This document shows, piece by piece, positions 1-12,615 of a DNA stretch of 38,634 bases. A model generated the notes under the pieces. It was not told where the DNA came from, made no database searches, and was given only the letters and a program-made list of their open reading frames with translations. A program made the translations under genes and the position numbers. Position 1 is the first letter of the stretch; each line of letters opens with the position of its first letter. Source of the stretch: Staphylococcus sp. GSSP0090 (lineage in GTDB: Bacteria; Bacillota; Bacilli; Staphylococcales; Staphylococcaceae); NCBI RefSeq assembly GCF_013391405.1, contig NZ_JACBFD010000031.1:1-38634 (forward strand). Direction: 5' to 3'.

Positions 1-8
1 ACCCCGGC
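1..8 (-). tRNA. tRNA-Leu, 5' end only (cut by window edge)
   Basis: On the minus strand the last eight bases read GCCGGGGT, the usual first bases of a staphylococcal tRNA-Leu. It would follow tRNA-Gly, as in the Val-Thr-Lys-Gly-Leu cluster known from S. aureus. Only the first acceptor arm is inside the window, so the identity rests on this octamer and on gene order. Confidence 0.55.
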
Positions 9-16
9 AAAAATAA

Positions 17-91
17 TGGAGCAGAAGACGGGATTCGAACCCGCGACCCCGACCTTGGCAAGGTCGTATTCTACCGCTGAACTACTTCTGC
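17..91 (-). tRNA. tRNA-Gly (anticodon GCC)
   Basis: The minus strand folds as a full cloverleaf with acceptor GCAGAAG/CTTCTGC, anticodon loop TTGCCAA (GCC), T-loop GGTTCGAATCC and an encoded CCA after discriminator T. It is the fourth complete gene in the 5S-tRNA cluster. Confidence 0.96.
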
Positions 92-105
92 AAAATGAAA
101 CTGGA

Positions 106-178
106 TGAGCCATAGTGGGCTCGAACCACTGACCCTCTGATTAAAAGTCAGATGCTCTACCAACTGAGCTAATGGCTC
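106..178 (-). tRNA. tRNA-Lys (anticodon TTT)
   Basis: Cloverleaf on the minus strand with acceptor GAGCCAT/ATGGCTC, anticodon loop CTTTTAA (TTT), T-loop GGTTCGAGCC and discriminator A. The genomic bases after the discriminator are TCC, so the CCA end appears not to be encoded, unlike the neighbouring Gly, Thr and Val genes. Confidence 0.96.
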
Positions 179-184
179 ATGAAA

Positions 185-260
<76 letters not shown>

Positions 261-273
261 TATTCATTTGAAA

Positions 274-349
274 TGGTGGAGGATGACGGGTTCGAACCGC
301 CGACCCTCTGCTTGTAAGGCAGATGCTCTCCCAGCTGAGCTAATCCTCC
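274..349 (-). tRNA. tRNA-Val (anticodon TAC)
   Basis: Cloverleaf on the minus strand with acceptor GGAGGAT/ATCCTCC, anticodon loop CTTACAA (TAC), T-loop GGTTCGAACCC and encoded CCA. It is the first tRNA after the 5S gene, 24 bases away, so the two are presumably co-transcribed and separated by RNase processing. Confidence 0.96.
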
Positions 350-373
350 ACATAAAGTCAATTCGATTACTAA

Positions 374-488
374 GCCTGGCAACGTCCTACTCTTGCGGAA
401 CGTAAGTCCGACTACCATCGGCGCTAAAGAGCTTAACTTCTGTGTTCGGCATGGGAACAGGTGTGACCTCTTTGCTATTGCCACCAGA
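374..488 (-). rRNA. rrf: 5S ribosomal RNA
   Basis: The minus strand starts TCTGGTGGCAATAGC and ends CGTTGCCAGGC. The ends pair as helix I and total about 115 nt, the normal 5S length. Internal landmarks include CCTGTTCCCATGCCGAACAC and the loop E strand CGATGGTAGTCGG. No 16S or 23S gene lies upstream; the next upstream gene is lysS, and two promoters lie just before this 5S. It therefore heads a 5S-tRNA transcript. The precursor would be matured by RNase M5, encoded in this window at 27598-28149. Confidence 0.95.
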
Positions 489-508
489 CAAAATAACTTA
501 CTCAATTA

Positions 509-537
509 ATGATACATTGTTTAACGAATATTTGCAA
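509..537 (-). promoter_or_regulatory. Promoter P2 of the 5S-tRNA cluster
   Basis: On the minus strand TTGCAA is separated by 17 bases from TATCAT, about 20 bases before the 5S gene. Together with the upstream promoter it forms a tandem pair, as is usual for rRNA genes. Seen by eye only. Confidence 0.6.
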
Positions 538-626
538 TAGTTAATTTTACACTATCTTTAAATTCTCTTTACAAGATCTTTACTTGAATACTTGTTATGT
601 AATAACTCGTTTTTGACGACTTTTAT

Positions 627-655
627 ATATTACAACGATTCAACAATTAAGTCAA
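627..655 (-). promoter_or_regulatory. Promoter P1 of the 5S-tRNA cluster
   Basis: On the minus strand TTGACT is followed after 17 bases by TAATAT. This is a near-consensus sigma-A site about 140 bases before the 5S gene and upstream of P2. Confidence 0.65.
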
Positions 656-900
656 TAGTTTTTAAAATATTTTTTAATTTGCTATATCGTATTTGTTAAG
701 CCGTATCTCGTTTCCTTAACTCGACTTGAATTATCTTACCATATAGAAACTGAGTTTTCCATCCTTTTTTTAGTTTATTTTTATAATTTTATAGGAGAAT
801 CTTACTTAAATGTATCTTATTACTTTAAAAAATTGAATTCTTATACTTCTTGTCTCACACTTTATACCATATCCTAGATAATTACGCCTGCTAAAACAGT

Positions 901-955
901 AAAAAAAAGGATTAATCTATATGACATCCATTGTGTAATGTCTAAAGATTAATCC
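901..955 (-). terminator. Intrinsic terminator after lysS
   Basis: On the minus strand an 11-bp stem AGGATTAATCT/AGATTAATCCT, continued by GACAT/ATGTC, is followed by eight T residues. It lies 22 bases after the lysS stop and separates lysS from the promoters of the 5S-tRNA cluster. Confidence 0.92.
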
Positions 956-977
956 TATTCTACAATATTTATAGAAA

Positions 978-2980
<2,003 letters not shown>

Positions 2981-3456
2981 CTAAATTTTATACTGTTTAA
3001 CTGAATCATCTGGCGTCACTAAATGCCCAATTTCCTTATTAGAATTAGGTTCAATGACGTGCGTTGCGATATCATTTAATGGAATAAGTACAAACGAACG
3101 TTCTAACATACGTGGATGTGGCACAATTAACTCAGCTTCATTTATAATCTGATTTCCATATAACAAGATATCAACATCTAAAGTTCTTGGGCCCCAGCGT
3201 ATATCTCTCACTCGATGTAATTGTTGTTCAGTGTCTAAGCATGCTTTCAATAATGCTTTTGGATTCAATGTGGTTTGAATTTCAATACATTGATTCAAAA
3301 ATTGTGGTTGGTCTACATAACCTACTGGGTCAGTTTCATAAATTAGTGATGTCTGCGTAACTGTAATACCATCTTTATCATTCAAAATGGATATGGCTGT
3401 TTCAAGCTGAGCCAAACGATCCCCGACATTACTCCCTAAACCTAAATATGCAAATG

Positions 3457-3460
<4 letters not shown>
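2981..3460 (-). CDS. folK: HPPK, 6-hydroxymethyl-dihydropterin pyrophosphokinase
   Basis: FolK transfers pyrophosphate from ATP to 6-hydroxymethyl-7,8-dihydropterin, giving the FolP substrate. The 159-residue protein begins with [12 protein letters not shown] and contains the family signature [14 protein letters not shown], whose two Asp residues bind Mg-ATP. Its ATG overlaps the end of folB by four bases (ATGA type), so translation is probably coupled. It is the last gene of folP-folB-folK, with lysS following on the same strand. Confidence 0.97.
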
Positions 3461-4627
<1,167 letters not shown>

Positions 4628-4667
4628 TTATAAAATGATTCAATTTTTAATTTTGTATCTCAATTCT

Positions 4668-4696
4668 ATAATAACGATATTTTCTACATTTTTCAG
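4668..4696 (-). promoter_or_regulatory. Probable promoter of folP-folB-folK
   Basis: On the minus strand CTGAAA is followed after 17 bases by TATTAT, between the cysK terminator and folP. The -35 is weak (4 of 6) and the -10 good (5 of 6). Confidence 0.5.
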
Positions 4697-4774
4697 TAAT
4701 CAGCGCTTAAATCATATACAACAACTAAAGGTTTAATAATAACAATCAACATAGTAAAGCGAACGATAAATAGC

Positions 4775-4810
4775 AAAAAGCCGGCGCACATTTAAATGTG
4801 CCCGGCTTAA
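4775..4810 (-). terminator. Intrinsic terminator after cysK
   Basis: GC-rich hairpin on the minus strand, AAGCCGG-G-CACAT / ATGTG-C-GCCGGCTT with loop TTAA, followed by T residues. It ends the cysK transcript about 20 bases after the stop. Confidence 0.93.
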
Positions 4811-4827
4811 TTTTACATTATATTGAA

Positions 4828-5760
4828 TTAGTCATCGAATGCGAATAAAGGAGTAGAAAGGTAACGTTCACCATTACTTGGTAATACAGTGACTACTGTT
4901 TTACCTTTTCCTAATTGTTTTGCTTTTTCAATAGCTGCATAAATCGCAGCACCTGAAGAAATACCACATAAGATACCTTCTTCTTTAGCAACTCTACGCG
5001 CCATATCCATTGCAGTTTCATTACCCACTTGAACGACTTCGTCATAAATATTTTCATCTAACGTATCTGGAATAAATCCTGCACCTAAACCTTGTAATTT
5101 ATGAGGACCAGGTTCGCCACCACTTAAGACTGGTGAATCTTCTGGTTCAATTGCAACTAAGTTAATGTCTGGATATTTTTCTTTCAATACTTTACCAGCA
5201 CCACTCAATGTACCACCAGTACCAACACCAGCTAAGAATGAATCGATTGTTTTACCTTCAAATTGTTGTACTAGTTCTGGACCTGTTGTTAATTCGTGAA
5301 CACGTGGGTTAGCAGGGTTCTCGAATTGTTGCGGTTCATAATAACCATGTTCTTCTTTCAATTCTTTTGCTTTTTTAATTGCACCTTTCATCGCTTCTGA
5401 ACCAGGTGTTAATACTAATTCTGCGCCGTATGCTTTTAATAAGTTACGACGTTCTTGGCTCATAGTTTCAGGCATAGTGAACACAGCTTTATAGCCTTTA
5501 GCAGCACAAACAAATGCTAGACCAATCCCAGTGTTACCACTTGTTGGTTCAACAATCGTATCACCTGGTTTGATTTTGCCTGCTTTTTCAGCTTCTTCAA
5601 TCATTGCTAATGCGATACGATCTTTTACAGAACCACCTGGGTTTTGGTATTCAAGTTTCACATATACATCTGCGATATCTTCGCCTACTACTTTATTTAA
5701 TTTAACTACTGGTGTATTACCAATTACTTCTACAATATTATCTACTGGTTTATTTGTCAT
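4828..5760 (-). CDS. cysK: Cysteine synthase A (O-acetylserine thiol-lyase)
   Basis: CysK makes cysteine from O-acetylserine and sulfide using PLP. In the 310-residue protein the PLP lysine is K46 in [12 protein letters not shown], the substrate loop is TSGNTGIG at 73-80, and the phosphate-binding GTGGT lies in the second half. In staphylococci CysK also binds the repressor CymR, which links this gene to sulfur regulation (family knowledge; no CymR box was identified here). It lies downstream of hslO with no clear terminator between them, and it has its own terminator. Confidence 0.97.
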   Translation of the reverse strand: MTNKPVDNIVEVIGNTPVVKLNKVVGEDIADVYVKLEYQNPGGSVKDRIALAMIEEAEKAGKIKPGDTIVEPTSGNTGIGLAFVCAAKGYKAVFTMPETMSQERRNLLKAYGAELVLTPGSEAMKGAIKKAKELKEEHGYYEPQQFENPANPRVHELTTGPELVQQFEGKTIDSFLAGVGTGGTLSGAGKVLKEKYPDINLVAIEPEDSPVLSGGEPGPHKLQGLGAGFIPDTLDENIYDEVVQVGNETAMDMARRVAKEEGILCGISSGAAIYAAIEKAKQLGKGKTVVTVLPSNGERYLSTPLFAFDD

Positions 5761-5821
5761 AAGTATTGCTCCTTTTCGTTAAAAAGTTTAAAACCTACTT
5801 TTTTCATCGGATATACATTCT

Positions 5822-5849
5822 ATTTTATCAGATTTTTCTGTGAATACAA
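5822..5849 (-). promoter_or_regulatory. Possible promoter of cysK
   Basis: On the minus strand TTGTAT is followed after 16 bases by TAAAAT, about 60 bases before the cysK start. The -35 is poor, so this is a weak call. Confidence 0.35.
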
Positions 5850-5918
5850 CTGCAAAAACTTATCATTCCAAATTTAAACTAACATAATACTATTTCTTAT
5901 TTCATTCTAACCGGTTTA

Positions 5919-6797
5919 TTACATATTATCTAATAATTGATGTAGCTCTTCTTCAGAAAATTGATACTTATTTCTACAGAAGTGACATTCAGCTTCAGCA
6001 CCATGGTCTTCATTTATCATACTTTGAATTTCGGCTTCTCCTAGACCTTTAATCGCATTTAAAAATTTATCGTGTCCACAATTACATTCAAATTGCGCCG
6101 GTACATTTTCTAGGATTTGCACATTTTCTTCACCTAATATTTCAAAAAGTAACGCTTCAGGCGATAATCCTTGGTCAATTAACTTAGAAACAGGTGTCAT
6201 ATGATTAATCGCATCTTCTAGTTTATTAATTGTTTCGTCTTCTGCACCTGGCATCACTTGTATTAAAAATCCTCCAGAAGCTTTAATTGAATTATCTGGA
6301 TTAACTAATACACCTAATCCTACAGATGAAGGTACTTGTTCACTTTTAGCAAAATAATATGTGAAATCATCACCGAGTTCACCAGAAACAAGCGGACTCG
6401 AACCAGAAAAATAATCTTTCAGTCCTACATCTTTAACAACGGTTAATGAACCATTGGTCCCAACTGCACGACTTACATCTAGCTTACCATTATCATTTAA
6501 AGGAAAATGGGTTTGTGGATTTGTGACATATCCTCTTACATTTCCTTTGGCATCTGCGTCGGCAATCACTTTGCCAATCGGTCCTTGACCGTCTACTGTA
6601 ACCGTTAATTTCTGATCGCCTTTCAACATTGCTCCCATCATAAGTGTTGCAGTCATTGTACGACCAAGTGCTGCTGAAGCAGTCGGCCATGTATAATGTC
6701 TTGTCTGTGCTTCTTGTACACTCTCAGTTGTCAAAGCACTATATGCACGAATCTGTCCTCCAAAAGCTAAAGCTTTTACGATATAATCATTTGTCAT
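5919..6797 (-). CDS. hslO: Hsp33 redox-regulated chaperone
   Basis: Hsp33 is a cytoplasmic holdase switched on by oxidation. The 292-residue protein ends with the zinc redox switch: C238-x-C240 and C271-x2-C274. All four cysteines are present, so the switch looks intact. The ATG has AAAGGAG upstream. The gene follows ftsH after a terminator and carries its own near-consensus promoter. Its neighbours, a membrane protease (ftsH) and cysteine synthase, fit a stress and thiol context, although this order is simply the normal staphylococcal one. Confidence 0.97.
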   Translation of the reverse strand: MTNDYIVKALAFGGQIRAYSALTTESVQEAQTRHYTWPTASAALGRTMTATLMMGAMLKGDQKLTVTVDGQGPIGKVIADADAKGNVRGYVTNPQTHFPLNDNGKLDVSRAVGTNGSLTVVKDVGLKDYFSGSSPLVSGELGDDFTYYFAKSEQVPSSVGLGVLVNPDNSIKASGGFLIQVMPGAEDETINKLEDAINHMTPVSKLIDQGLSPEALLFEILGEENVQILENVPAQFECNCGHDKFLNAIKGLGEAEIQSMINEDHGAEAECHFCRNKYQFSEEELHQLLDNM

Positions 6798-6831
6798 TTT
6801 TAAAATTTCTCCTTTAATATTAACTAACTTT

Positions 6832-6859
6832 ATTATAAATTATTTCATTTTGATGTCTA
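6832..6859 (-). promoter_or_regulatory. Promoter of hslO
   Basis: On the minus strand TAGACA is followed after 16 bases by a perfect TATAAT, about 35 bases before the hslO start. No heat-shock operator (CIRCE or CtsR type) was seen around it. Confidence 0.7.
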
Positions 6860-6947
6860 TTTGGGTTACTTATTAATAACGCAACTTATTTTAAGCTTTA
6901 GCTAAAAAAATTGCGAAACATCTGTTTATGAAACAATTATTTTGAAC

Positions 6948-6993
6948 AAAAAAACTTCTTTCTACTATTCGTATCATAGCAGAAAGAAGTTTT
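6948..6993 (-). terminator. Intrinsic terminator after ftsH
   Basis: Hairpin on the minus strand with arms AACTTCTTTCT and AGAAAGAAGTT, an inner CTAT/ATAG, and a run of seven T residues. It starts about 12 bases after the ftsH stop. Confidence 0.92.
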
Positions 6994-7004
6994 AAATTCA
7001 GGCT

Positions 7005-9095
7005 TTAGTTTCGACGATCAGAGTCATTCGGATTGCCTGGTCTATCAATGTCAGGTGCTTGTTCATGGCCAGTAGGTTCTGAGTTATCACCGTCAGTTTC
7101 ATTGTTTCCAGATTCTCCATCTTCATGATCTTCTTGTTGATCATCATCACTACGATTTAATTGTTCTTTACGCACATCTTCGTATGATTTGCCGTATTTA
7201 CCATCTTCGAAGTTATTATTTTCTTCTTCTACAACTTTAGCTCCGTCATAGTCAACTTCTGGTAACACGCCATCATGGAATAATGATTGTATTTGTTCAG
7301 CAACTAATGTTTCTTCTGTTAATAATGACTCAGCAATTAAAGTTAATTGTGATTTGTGTTCTAACAGAATGTCTTTACAACGCTCATATTGTTCTTTAAT
7401 AATACGTTGTACTTCTTTATCAATTTCATAAGCAATCTGTCCAGAATATTCTGGCTCACCTTGCATATCTTTACCTAAGAAGACTTGACCATTACTGCTG
7501 CTTGAGAATTGAATAGGTCCAAGTTTCTTACTCATACCATATTCTGTAACCATTTGACGCGCAATTTGTGTTGCACGTTCAAAGTCATTAGAAGCACCAG
7601 TAGAAACTTCATTAAAGTTAATATCTTCTGAAACGCGTCCACCAAGTAAACCACAAATTTTATCTAACAATTCTGGTTCTGTCATTAAGAAGCGATCTTG
7701 TTTAGGTAACATCATTGCATAACCACCTGCTTGTCCACGTGGTACAATCGTTACTTTATGAACAACTTCTGCTTCGTCAAGTACCATACCAATAATCGTA
7801 TGACCTGCTTCATGGTGCGCAACAATATTACGTTCTTTTTCTGAAATAACACGAGATTTTTTAGCTGGACCTGCAATAACACGGTCAGTTGCTTCTTCTA
7901 TATCACGCATATCGATTTTTTTCTTACCTTCACGTACAGCAACTAGAGATGCTTCGTTAAGTAAGTTTTCCAAATCTGCACCTGAGAAACCTGGTGTTCT
8001 TTGAGACACTGCTTTTAAATCTACTGTTTCATCAAGCGGTTTGTTCTTAGCGTGAACATGTAGAATCGCTTCACGTCCTTTAACATCTGGACGACCTACT
8101 TGAATTTGTCTGTCAAAACGACCTGGACGTAATAATGCTGGGTCTAAAATGTCTGGACGGTTCGTTGCAGCGATCATAATGATACCTTCATTTTCGCCAA
8201 ATCCATCCATTTCAACTAGTAATTGGTTAAGCGTTTGTTCACGTTCATCGTGTCCACCACCAACACCAGCACCACGTTGACGACCAACTGCATCAATTTC
8301 ATCAATAAAAATGATACATGGTGCATTTTTCTTAGCATTTTCAAATAAATCACGCACACGACTTGCACCGACACCAACAAACATCTCAACAAAGTCAGAA
8401 CCACTAATTGAGAAGAATGGTGTGCCTGCTTCACCAGCAACCGCACGTGCAAGTAAAGTTTTACCTGTACCTGGAGGTCCTACTAATAGAACACCTTTTG
8501 GAATTCTAGATCCCATTTGTTTAAATTGTTTATTGTCTTTTAAGAAATCGACAATTTCAATTAATTCTTGTTTTTCTTCATCCGCGCCTGCGACATCAGA
8601 GAAGCGAACACGTTTCTTCTGGCTATCGTACATTTTAGCTTTGGATTTACCAAAGTTCATCATACGACCGCCACCACCGCCACCACCTTGTGCTTGGCTT
8701 AGGAAGAAAATAAATAATAATGCAATAATTAATACAGGAATGAGTGTAGTTAGAATGCTAACAAACACACTTTGTTTTTCTTCTTCTTTAACTGTAAATT
8801 TCAATCCATCTTGGCTTTGTGCTTTATCAGTTATTTTTTCTAATTCTTTATCGTTGTTATATAAAATTGTTGAAGAATATTCTTTATCATCTTTGGTTTT
8901 ACCACTTACCATATATACATTTTGTTCCGGCTGTATTTCAAGTGATTTTAAATCACCTTTATCTAGCTGTTTCACAAATTGGTTATATGTAAGCTGTTTT
9001 GGCATATTGCCATTTCCATTTAAAAATGAAAATAAACCAAATATTATAACGCCAATAATTGCGATAACAAGCACATTACGAAAGGCTTTCTGCAT
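7005..9095 (-). CDS. ftsH: Membrane AAA+ zinc protease FtsH
   Basis: FtsH degrades unfolded and regulatory membrane and cytoplasmic proteins. Layout of the 696 residues: TM helix at about 8-25, an extracytoplasmic segment, second TM at about 110-133, a run of seven glycines, then AAA+ with Walker A GPPGTGKT (206-213) and Walker B IIFIDEID (261-268), and the zinc site HEAGH (428-432). The last 60 or so residues are an acidic, Asn/Asp-rich tail of low complexity. The ATG has AGGAGG upstream. It lies 297 bases after hpt with its own extended -10 promoter, and ends at a strong terminator. Confidence 0.98.
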   Translation of the reverse strand: MQKAFRNVLVIAIIGVIIFGLFSFLNGNGNMPKQLTYNQFVKQLDKGDLKSLEIQPEQNVYMVSGKTKDDKEYSSTILYNNDKELEKITDKAQSQDGLKFTVKEEEKQSVFVSILTTLIPVLIIALLFIFFLSQAQGGGGGGGRMMNFGKSKAKMYDSQKKRVRFSDVAGADEEKQELIEIVDFLKDNKQFKQMGSRIPKGVLLVGPPGTGKTLLARAVAGEAGTPFFSISGSDFVEMFVGVGASRVRDLFENAKKNAPCIIFIDEIDAVGRQRGAGVGGGHDEREQTLNQLLVEMDGFGENEGIIMIAATNRPDILDPALLRPGRFDRQIQVGRPDVKGREAILHVHAKNKPLDETVDLKAVSQRTPGFSGADLENLLNEASLVAVREGKKKIDMRDIEEATDRVIAGPAKKSRVISEKERNIVAHHEAGHTIIGMVLDEAEVVHKVTIVPRGQAGGYAMMLPKQDRFLMTEPELLDKICGLLGGRVSEDINFNEVSTGASNDFERATQIARQMVTEYGMSKKLGPIQFSSSSNGQVFLGKDMQGEPEYSGQIAYEIDKEVQRIIKEQYERCKDILLEHKSQLTLIAESLLTEETLVAEQIQSLFHDGVLPEVDYDGAKVVEEENNNFEDGKYGKSYEDVRKEQLNRSDDDQQEDHEDGESGNNETDGDNSEPTGHEQAPDIDRPGNPNDSDRRN

Positions 9096-9134
9096 GCGTC
9101 GTTTCCTCCTACTTCAATAATAAAACTAACAAAA

Positions 9135-9143
9135 ATTGTAACA
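9135..9143 (-). promoter_or_regulatory. Extended -10 promoter of ftsH
   Basis: The minus strand reads TGTTACAAT, a TGn-extended -10, about 40 bases before the ftsH start. No matching -35 box was found at 16-18 bases. The 297-base hpt-ftsH gap (9096-9392) otherwise shows no gene and no terminator. Confidence 0.5.
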
Positions 9144-9392
9144 CAATACATCAGTTTACGGCTAGTATTTCAACTTTTGTATTATGTTTACAATTTTCAA
9201 CGCTCTATTTTAAATTTAAATTATCTCTAATGCACATAGTTACAAAATTTATTATTTCACAAATTAAGTCCTGTTCGTTTTATGTATTCATTAAAAACAC
9301 TTTCTAAAGCGAACTCATATCCATACTGATTAATCTATTTACACTTAGACTAACATTATATAATAATTTTTAGTTTCATAAAATTGTATTGC

Positions 9393-9932
9393 TTACTTTG
9401 AATAAATTTCTGGTTTAAGTGTCCCTATATACGGTAAATTACGATAGTTTTCAGCATAATCTAAACCATATCCAACCACAAATTCGTCTGGAATTTTTTT
9501 ACCAACGTACTTAGCTTCAATATCAGCTTTACGACGATTAGGTTTATCTAGTAATGTTACAATTTCAAGTGAATTGACACGACGTGATTCCAATAATTCA
9601 GTAATTGATTTTAATGTAGTTCCAGTTTCTAAAATATCTTCGATTATTAATACATCTTTATTTTCAATTGATGAACTCAAATCTTTTAAAATTTGAACTT
9701 CTCCAGTAGATTCTGTTCCACCGTGATAACTCGAAACATCCATAAAATCAATAGCTAAATGCGTATCAATATATTTGATTAAGTCTGCCATAAACATGAC
9801 AGAACCTTTTAATATCCCGATACACACAAGTGGTTTCCCATTATAAGCTTGTGTAATCTCTTCACCTAAATCTTTACAAATCTGATGAATATCTTCCTCT
9901 GATAATAATATTTCCTTTAAATCATCTCGCAT
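9393..9932 (-). CDS. hpt: Hypoxanthine phosphoribosyltransferase
   Basis: Hpt salvages hypoxanthine and guanine to IMP and GMP using PRPP. The 179-residue protein carries the PRPP loop VLIIEDILETGTTL in the middle and the purine-side segment DEFVVGYGLDYAENYRNLPY near the end. Its ATG lies four bases after the tilS stop, with the ribosome-binding site inside the end of tilS. The tilS-hpt-ftsH order is conserved in Firmicutes. PRPP for this enzyme is made by prs in the same window. Confidence 0.97.
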   Translation of the reverse strand: MRDDLKEILLSEEDIHQICKDLGEEITQAYNGKPLVCIGILKGSVMFMADLIKYIDTHLAIDFMDVSSYHGGTESTGEVQILKDLSSSIENKDVLIIEDILETGTTLKSITELLESRRVNSLEIVTLLDKPNRRKADIEAKYVGKKIPDEFVVGYGLDYAENYRNLPYIGTLKPEIYSK

Positions 9933-9936
9933 TTTT

Positions 9937-11229
9937 TCATTCCTCTCCCATATTTCGTATAAAAATTGATTGTTCGTATTTATTTTTTAAATATAATGTG
10001 CCAACAGCAATAATTTCATTTTGGGCATTAACCATGACCGGTAGTTGATTCCGTTCTGCTTGAATGATTTTATGATCAATAAGTAACCTACTTATTTTTT
10101 TATGTCCTTCCATACCATTCAACTCAAATTTGTCTCCATCTCTTCGTGTACGAATGACTATTGGAAAGTCTTCGGCAGGAAAGTCATGTTTAATCTCAAT
10201 ATGATAATGACTATAGTTGTAAATACCAGGGTGAGTAATCTGAATTGGAAAATGTTTCACATCATAATTTGCCATTATTATAAATTTATCATAAGCGATA
10301 TGAATTATCCATTTATCTGTCGTGTATAATGTGCATTGTGTCAAATTTCCTTCTAATTTTTGGAACCATTCATTATAAGTCTTTTCAGTTATTGATCGAG
10401 TAAATTGAAGTTGTTCAAACAGTTTATCTAATACAGCCATCTTGACACTGTGCCTTAACTTTAAAAATTTTGACCTTGATATCGTATACTTTTGTGTTTT
10501 ATCACTTTTATGTACATCATGCTTCATAAACGTTGCCGCTTCATTATGTATCACTTCAAGTTGCTCATCGTGCCACTCTTTTAATTTTATTATTTGTTCT
10601 GTAGCAAGTTGGGCATTTTTATTTATTTCAGGCAAAATACGATTGCGAATATCATTTCTAACGTATGCATTTTGTTTATTTGTCTCATCTTCATAATAAG
10701 GTACATGATGCATCTTTTGATAATCACGAATGTCCTTTTTTGTTATCGACAGTAATGGTTTACATATCTCATAAGATGCGCGTGTTGTTCGATAAGCCAT
10801 GCCCAAACTACTTCTTGTGGAACGTCCAGTCATCACTCGATAAAAAATAGTTTCTATTTGATCATCTTGGTGATGGGCAGTCAATAAGATATCCGCCTTT
10901 AATTCACGCATCATCCTATCAAACCATTGATAACGCGCGACTCTTGCTTCATTTTCAATACTATTTCCTTTTTCAATAACCTCTGATAAATCTAAATGTT
11001 TAACGTAAAGTTCAACTTTGTGTTCTTTACAAAATTGTTTGAGAAAACGTTCTTCTTCTTTCGCTACTGAGCGGATGTTGTGATTTACGTGTAGGCAGGT
11101 CAATTCTGCGTATGAATCTTTCAATCTTGTGATGAGCTCATGTAATAACACCATGCTATCAACGCCTGTCGAAACCGCCAATACAATGTGCTTATCTTTT
11201 GTCCAACCCTTAGTATTAACGTCCAACAT
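9937..11229 (-). CDS. tilS: tRNA(Ile)-lysidine synthetase
   Basis: TilS converts C34 of tRNA-Ile (CAU) to lysidine so that it reads AUA. The N-terminal ATP-pyrophosphatase domain contains LAVSTGVDSMVLLH; the P-loop, usually SGGxDS, here reads STGVDS (residues 20-25). S. aureus TilS also has STG, so this is a lineage feature rather than damage. Further marks are CLHVNHNIR and LLTAHHQDDQIET, then the TilS-specific C-terminal domains. Of two adjacent ATGs I prefer the second (11229, 430 residues), six bases after GGGAGG. hpt follows after four bases. Confidence 0.95.
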   Translation of the reverse strand: MLDVNTKGWTKDKHIVLAVSTGVDSMVLLHELITRLKDSYAELTCLHVNHNIRSVAKEEERFLKQFCKEHKVELYVKHLDLSEVIEKGNSIENEARVARYQWFDRMMRELKADILLTAHHQDDQIETIFYRVMTGRSTRSSLGMAYRTTRASYEICKPLLSITKKDIRDYQKMHHVPYYEDETNKQNAYVRNDIRNRILPEINKNAQLATEQIIKLKEWHDEQLEVIHNEAATFMKHDVHKSDKTQKYTISRSKFLKLRHSVKMAVLDKLFEQLQFTRSITEKTYNEWFQKLEGNLTQCTLYTTDKWIIHIAYDKFIIMANYDVKHFPIQITHPGIYNYSHYHIEIKHDFPAEDFPIVIRTRRDGDKFELNGMEGHKKISRLLIDHKIIQAERNQLPVMVNAQNEIIAVGTLYLKNKYEQSIFIRNMGEE

Positions 11230-11302
11230 CATCTACCTCCCACTCACGCTTTATCTTTCAACAATCATCCTTGCCAACTTGGTGATTATCCTATATTGCA
11301 AT

Positions 11303-11340
11303 AAAAAAGAGACTGTTTCCTCAATTAAGAAAACAGTCTT
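11303..11340 (-). terminator. Intrinsic terminator between yabR and tilS
   Basis: Minus-strand hairpin AAGACTGTTT / AAACAGTCT with loop around TTAATTGA and six T residues. It ends the yabR transcript about 95 bases after its stop and isolates tilS from upstream genes. Confidence 0.88.
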
Positions 11341-11435
11341 AGATTGTTATGCTCAAACTTAATATTGGAATCATTGGTTGTACTTGTTCTCAATAAATCA
11401 GTTAGTTGTATATGAAACAGTTGTATTATCTATTA

Positions 11436-11834
11436 TTAACGTCTAGCGCCTTTGCCGCCGCGTCTTGATTCAGTTTGACGTTTGATGGAAGTTAATTTAT
11501 CTTCACTATCTTTTAAGAAGTTTGTTAATTTCTTTTCAAAGTCTTCACCTTTGGGTTGCGGTTGTTTATGACTAGGTTTACTTTGAGGTCTACGTGGACG
11601 ATCTTTTGCTTTTTTAATAGATAGACTGATTTTACCGTCATCAGCAATAGATAGCACTTTAACTTCAACTTCATCTCCAACAGATAAATGATCTTCTACG
11701 TTTTCAACGTAATTATCTGCAACTTCACTTATGTGAACTAAGCCACTTTTTCCTTCTGGAAGTTCGACGAAAGCGCCAAACTTTTTAATACCAGTGACTT
11801 TACCTTTAAGCTTGTTTCCTACTTCGATTGACAT
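11436..11834 (-). CDS. yabR: S1-domain RNA-binding protein YabR
   Basis: Small RNA-binding protein of the YabR/general-stress-protein-13 type. Residues 1-72 form one S1 domain (GNKLKGKVTGIKKFGAFVEL at the start), followed by a basic, Pro/Gln-rich and then Arg/Gly-rich tail ending RRGGKGARR. Members of this group bind ribosomes or affect translation and virulence in some Firmicutes; the exact role here is not shown by the sequence. It lies about 100 bases after divIC and has its own promoter. The AGGA site is rather far (about 12 bases) from the ATG. Confidence 0.9.
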   Translation of the reverse strand: MSIEVGNKLKGKVTGIKKFGAFVELPEGKSGLVHISEVADNYVENVEDHLSVGDEVEVKVLSIADDGKISLSIKKAKDRPRRPQSKPSHKQPQPKGEDFEKKLTNFLKDSEDKLTSIKRQTESRRGGKGARR

Positions 11835-11875
11835 ATTGTAAATAAATCCTCCCGATTTGTTTCGATTTTAACCTT

Positions 11876-11904
11876 ATTATATGCCTGTTTGCATAAATTA
11901 ACAA
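11876..11904 (-). promoter_or_regulatory. Promoter of yabR
   Basis: On the minus strand TTGTTA is followed after 17 bases by a perfect TATAAT, in the divIC-yabR gap, about 40 bases before the yabR start. Confidence 0.65.
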
Positions 11905-11934
11905 TGGTATTATGATGCAAAAAAATAATTTTCG

Positions 11935-12333
11935 CTATTTATCTTCTTTAGAAGATTTTGAGCCTGCGTCCGATTTGTCATCAGGCAACTTAAATATCAC
12001 TTCTCCATCATTACTTAAATAGTAATCATCTCTCGCTACTTTCTCTATATAGCTCTTGTCATTTAAGTTGTTAAGTTGTTCTTTTAATGCTAATTCCTCA
12101 TCTTGTTGCTTTTGATATTTCTCTTCTTTTTGTTGTCGTTCTACAGCATCATCATTATTACTTTGCTTCTGAGTGACAAGCATAATACATAAAATAATGA
12201 TAATCGCGAGTAGTATACCTCCAAACAAAGTAATACGTCTACGTATCACACGTCTTCTCATTTTTTGTTTTTGTTTCTTTTTGTTTTCAGAAGAGGTAAA
12301 TGTATTTCCGATATTTTCAACTTTTTTACTCAA
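11935..12333 (-). CDS. divIC: Divisome protein DivIC (FtsB-like)
   Basis: DivIC is a single-pass membrane protein that works with FtsL and DivIB at the division septum. The 132-residue protein has a short basic cytoplasmic N-terminus (KKKQKQKMRRRVIRRR), one TM helix at about 34-53, and an outer part that is a Glu/Gln/Lys-rich coiled coil at about 60-95 followed by the conserved segment VARDDYYLSNDGEVIF. It lies 18 bases downstream of rqcP at the end of the pth-mfd-yabM-mazG-rqcP cluster. Confidence 0.93.
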   Translation of the reverse strand: MSKKVENIGNTFTSSENKKKQKQKMRRRVIRRRITLFGGILLAIIIILCIMLVTQKQSNNDDAVERQQKEEKYQKQQDEELALKEQLNNLNDKSYIEKVARDDYYLSNDGEVIFKLPDDKSDAGSKSSKEDK

Positions 12334-12351
12334 TGCTTGCCACCTCCTCTC

Positions 12352-12615
12352 TTATTCTCCGCCAACTTTTTCTTCTTTAACAATCTCATACATGCCTTTT
12401 GCATTTTCTTTAGTTGCATGTTCACTTAGTCCCGTCACATTTATTGTTACAATTTTTTGTCCAAAACGAATGACAAGTTCATCCGTCACTTTAACATCTG
12501 TTCCAGCTTTAGCAACTGAACCATTAACGGTTATGCGACCTTGATCACTAATTTCTTTCGCTAATGTACGACGTTTTACCAGTCTTGATACTTTTAAATA
12601 TTTATCCAGTCTCAT
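12352..12615 (-). CDS. rqcP: S4-domain RNA-binding protein RqcP (YabO/HslR-like)
   Basis: RqcP works with RqcH on obstructed 50S subunits to add C-terminal Ala tails to stalled chains (established in B. subtilis). The 87-residue protein is little more than an S4 fold: MRLDKYLKVSRLVKRR, then DQGRITVNGSVAKAG. It overlaps mazG by four bases. Both the RqcP substrate, peptidyl-tRNA on 50S, and the Pth substrate, free peptidyl-tRNA, are handled by genes of this one operon. Confidence 0.93.
   Translation of the reverse strand: MRLDKYLKVSRLVKRRTLAKEISDQGRITVNGSVAKAGTDVKVTDELVIRFGQKIVTINVTGLSEHATKENAKGMYEIVKEEKVGGE

Noticed and set aside
8311..9120. Open frame of 269 codons on the plus strand
   Set aside because: It is antisense to ftsH; its proline run is the reverse of the FtsH glycine run, and it has no ribosome-binding site or recognisable fold.
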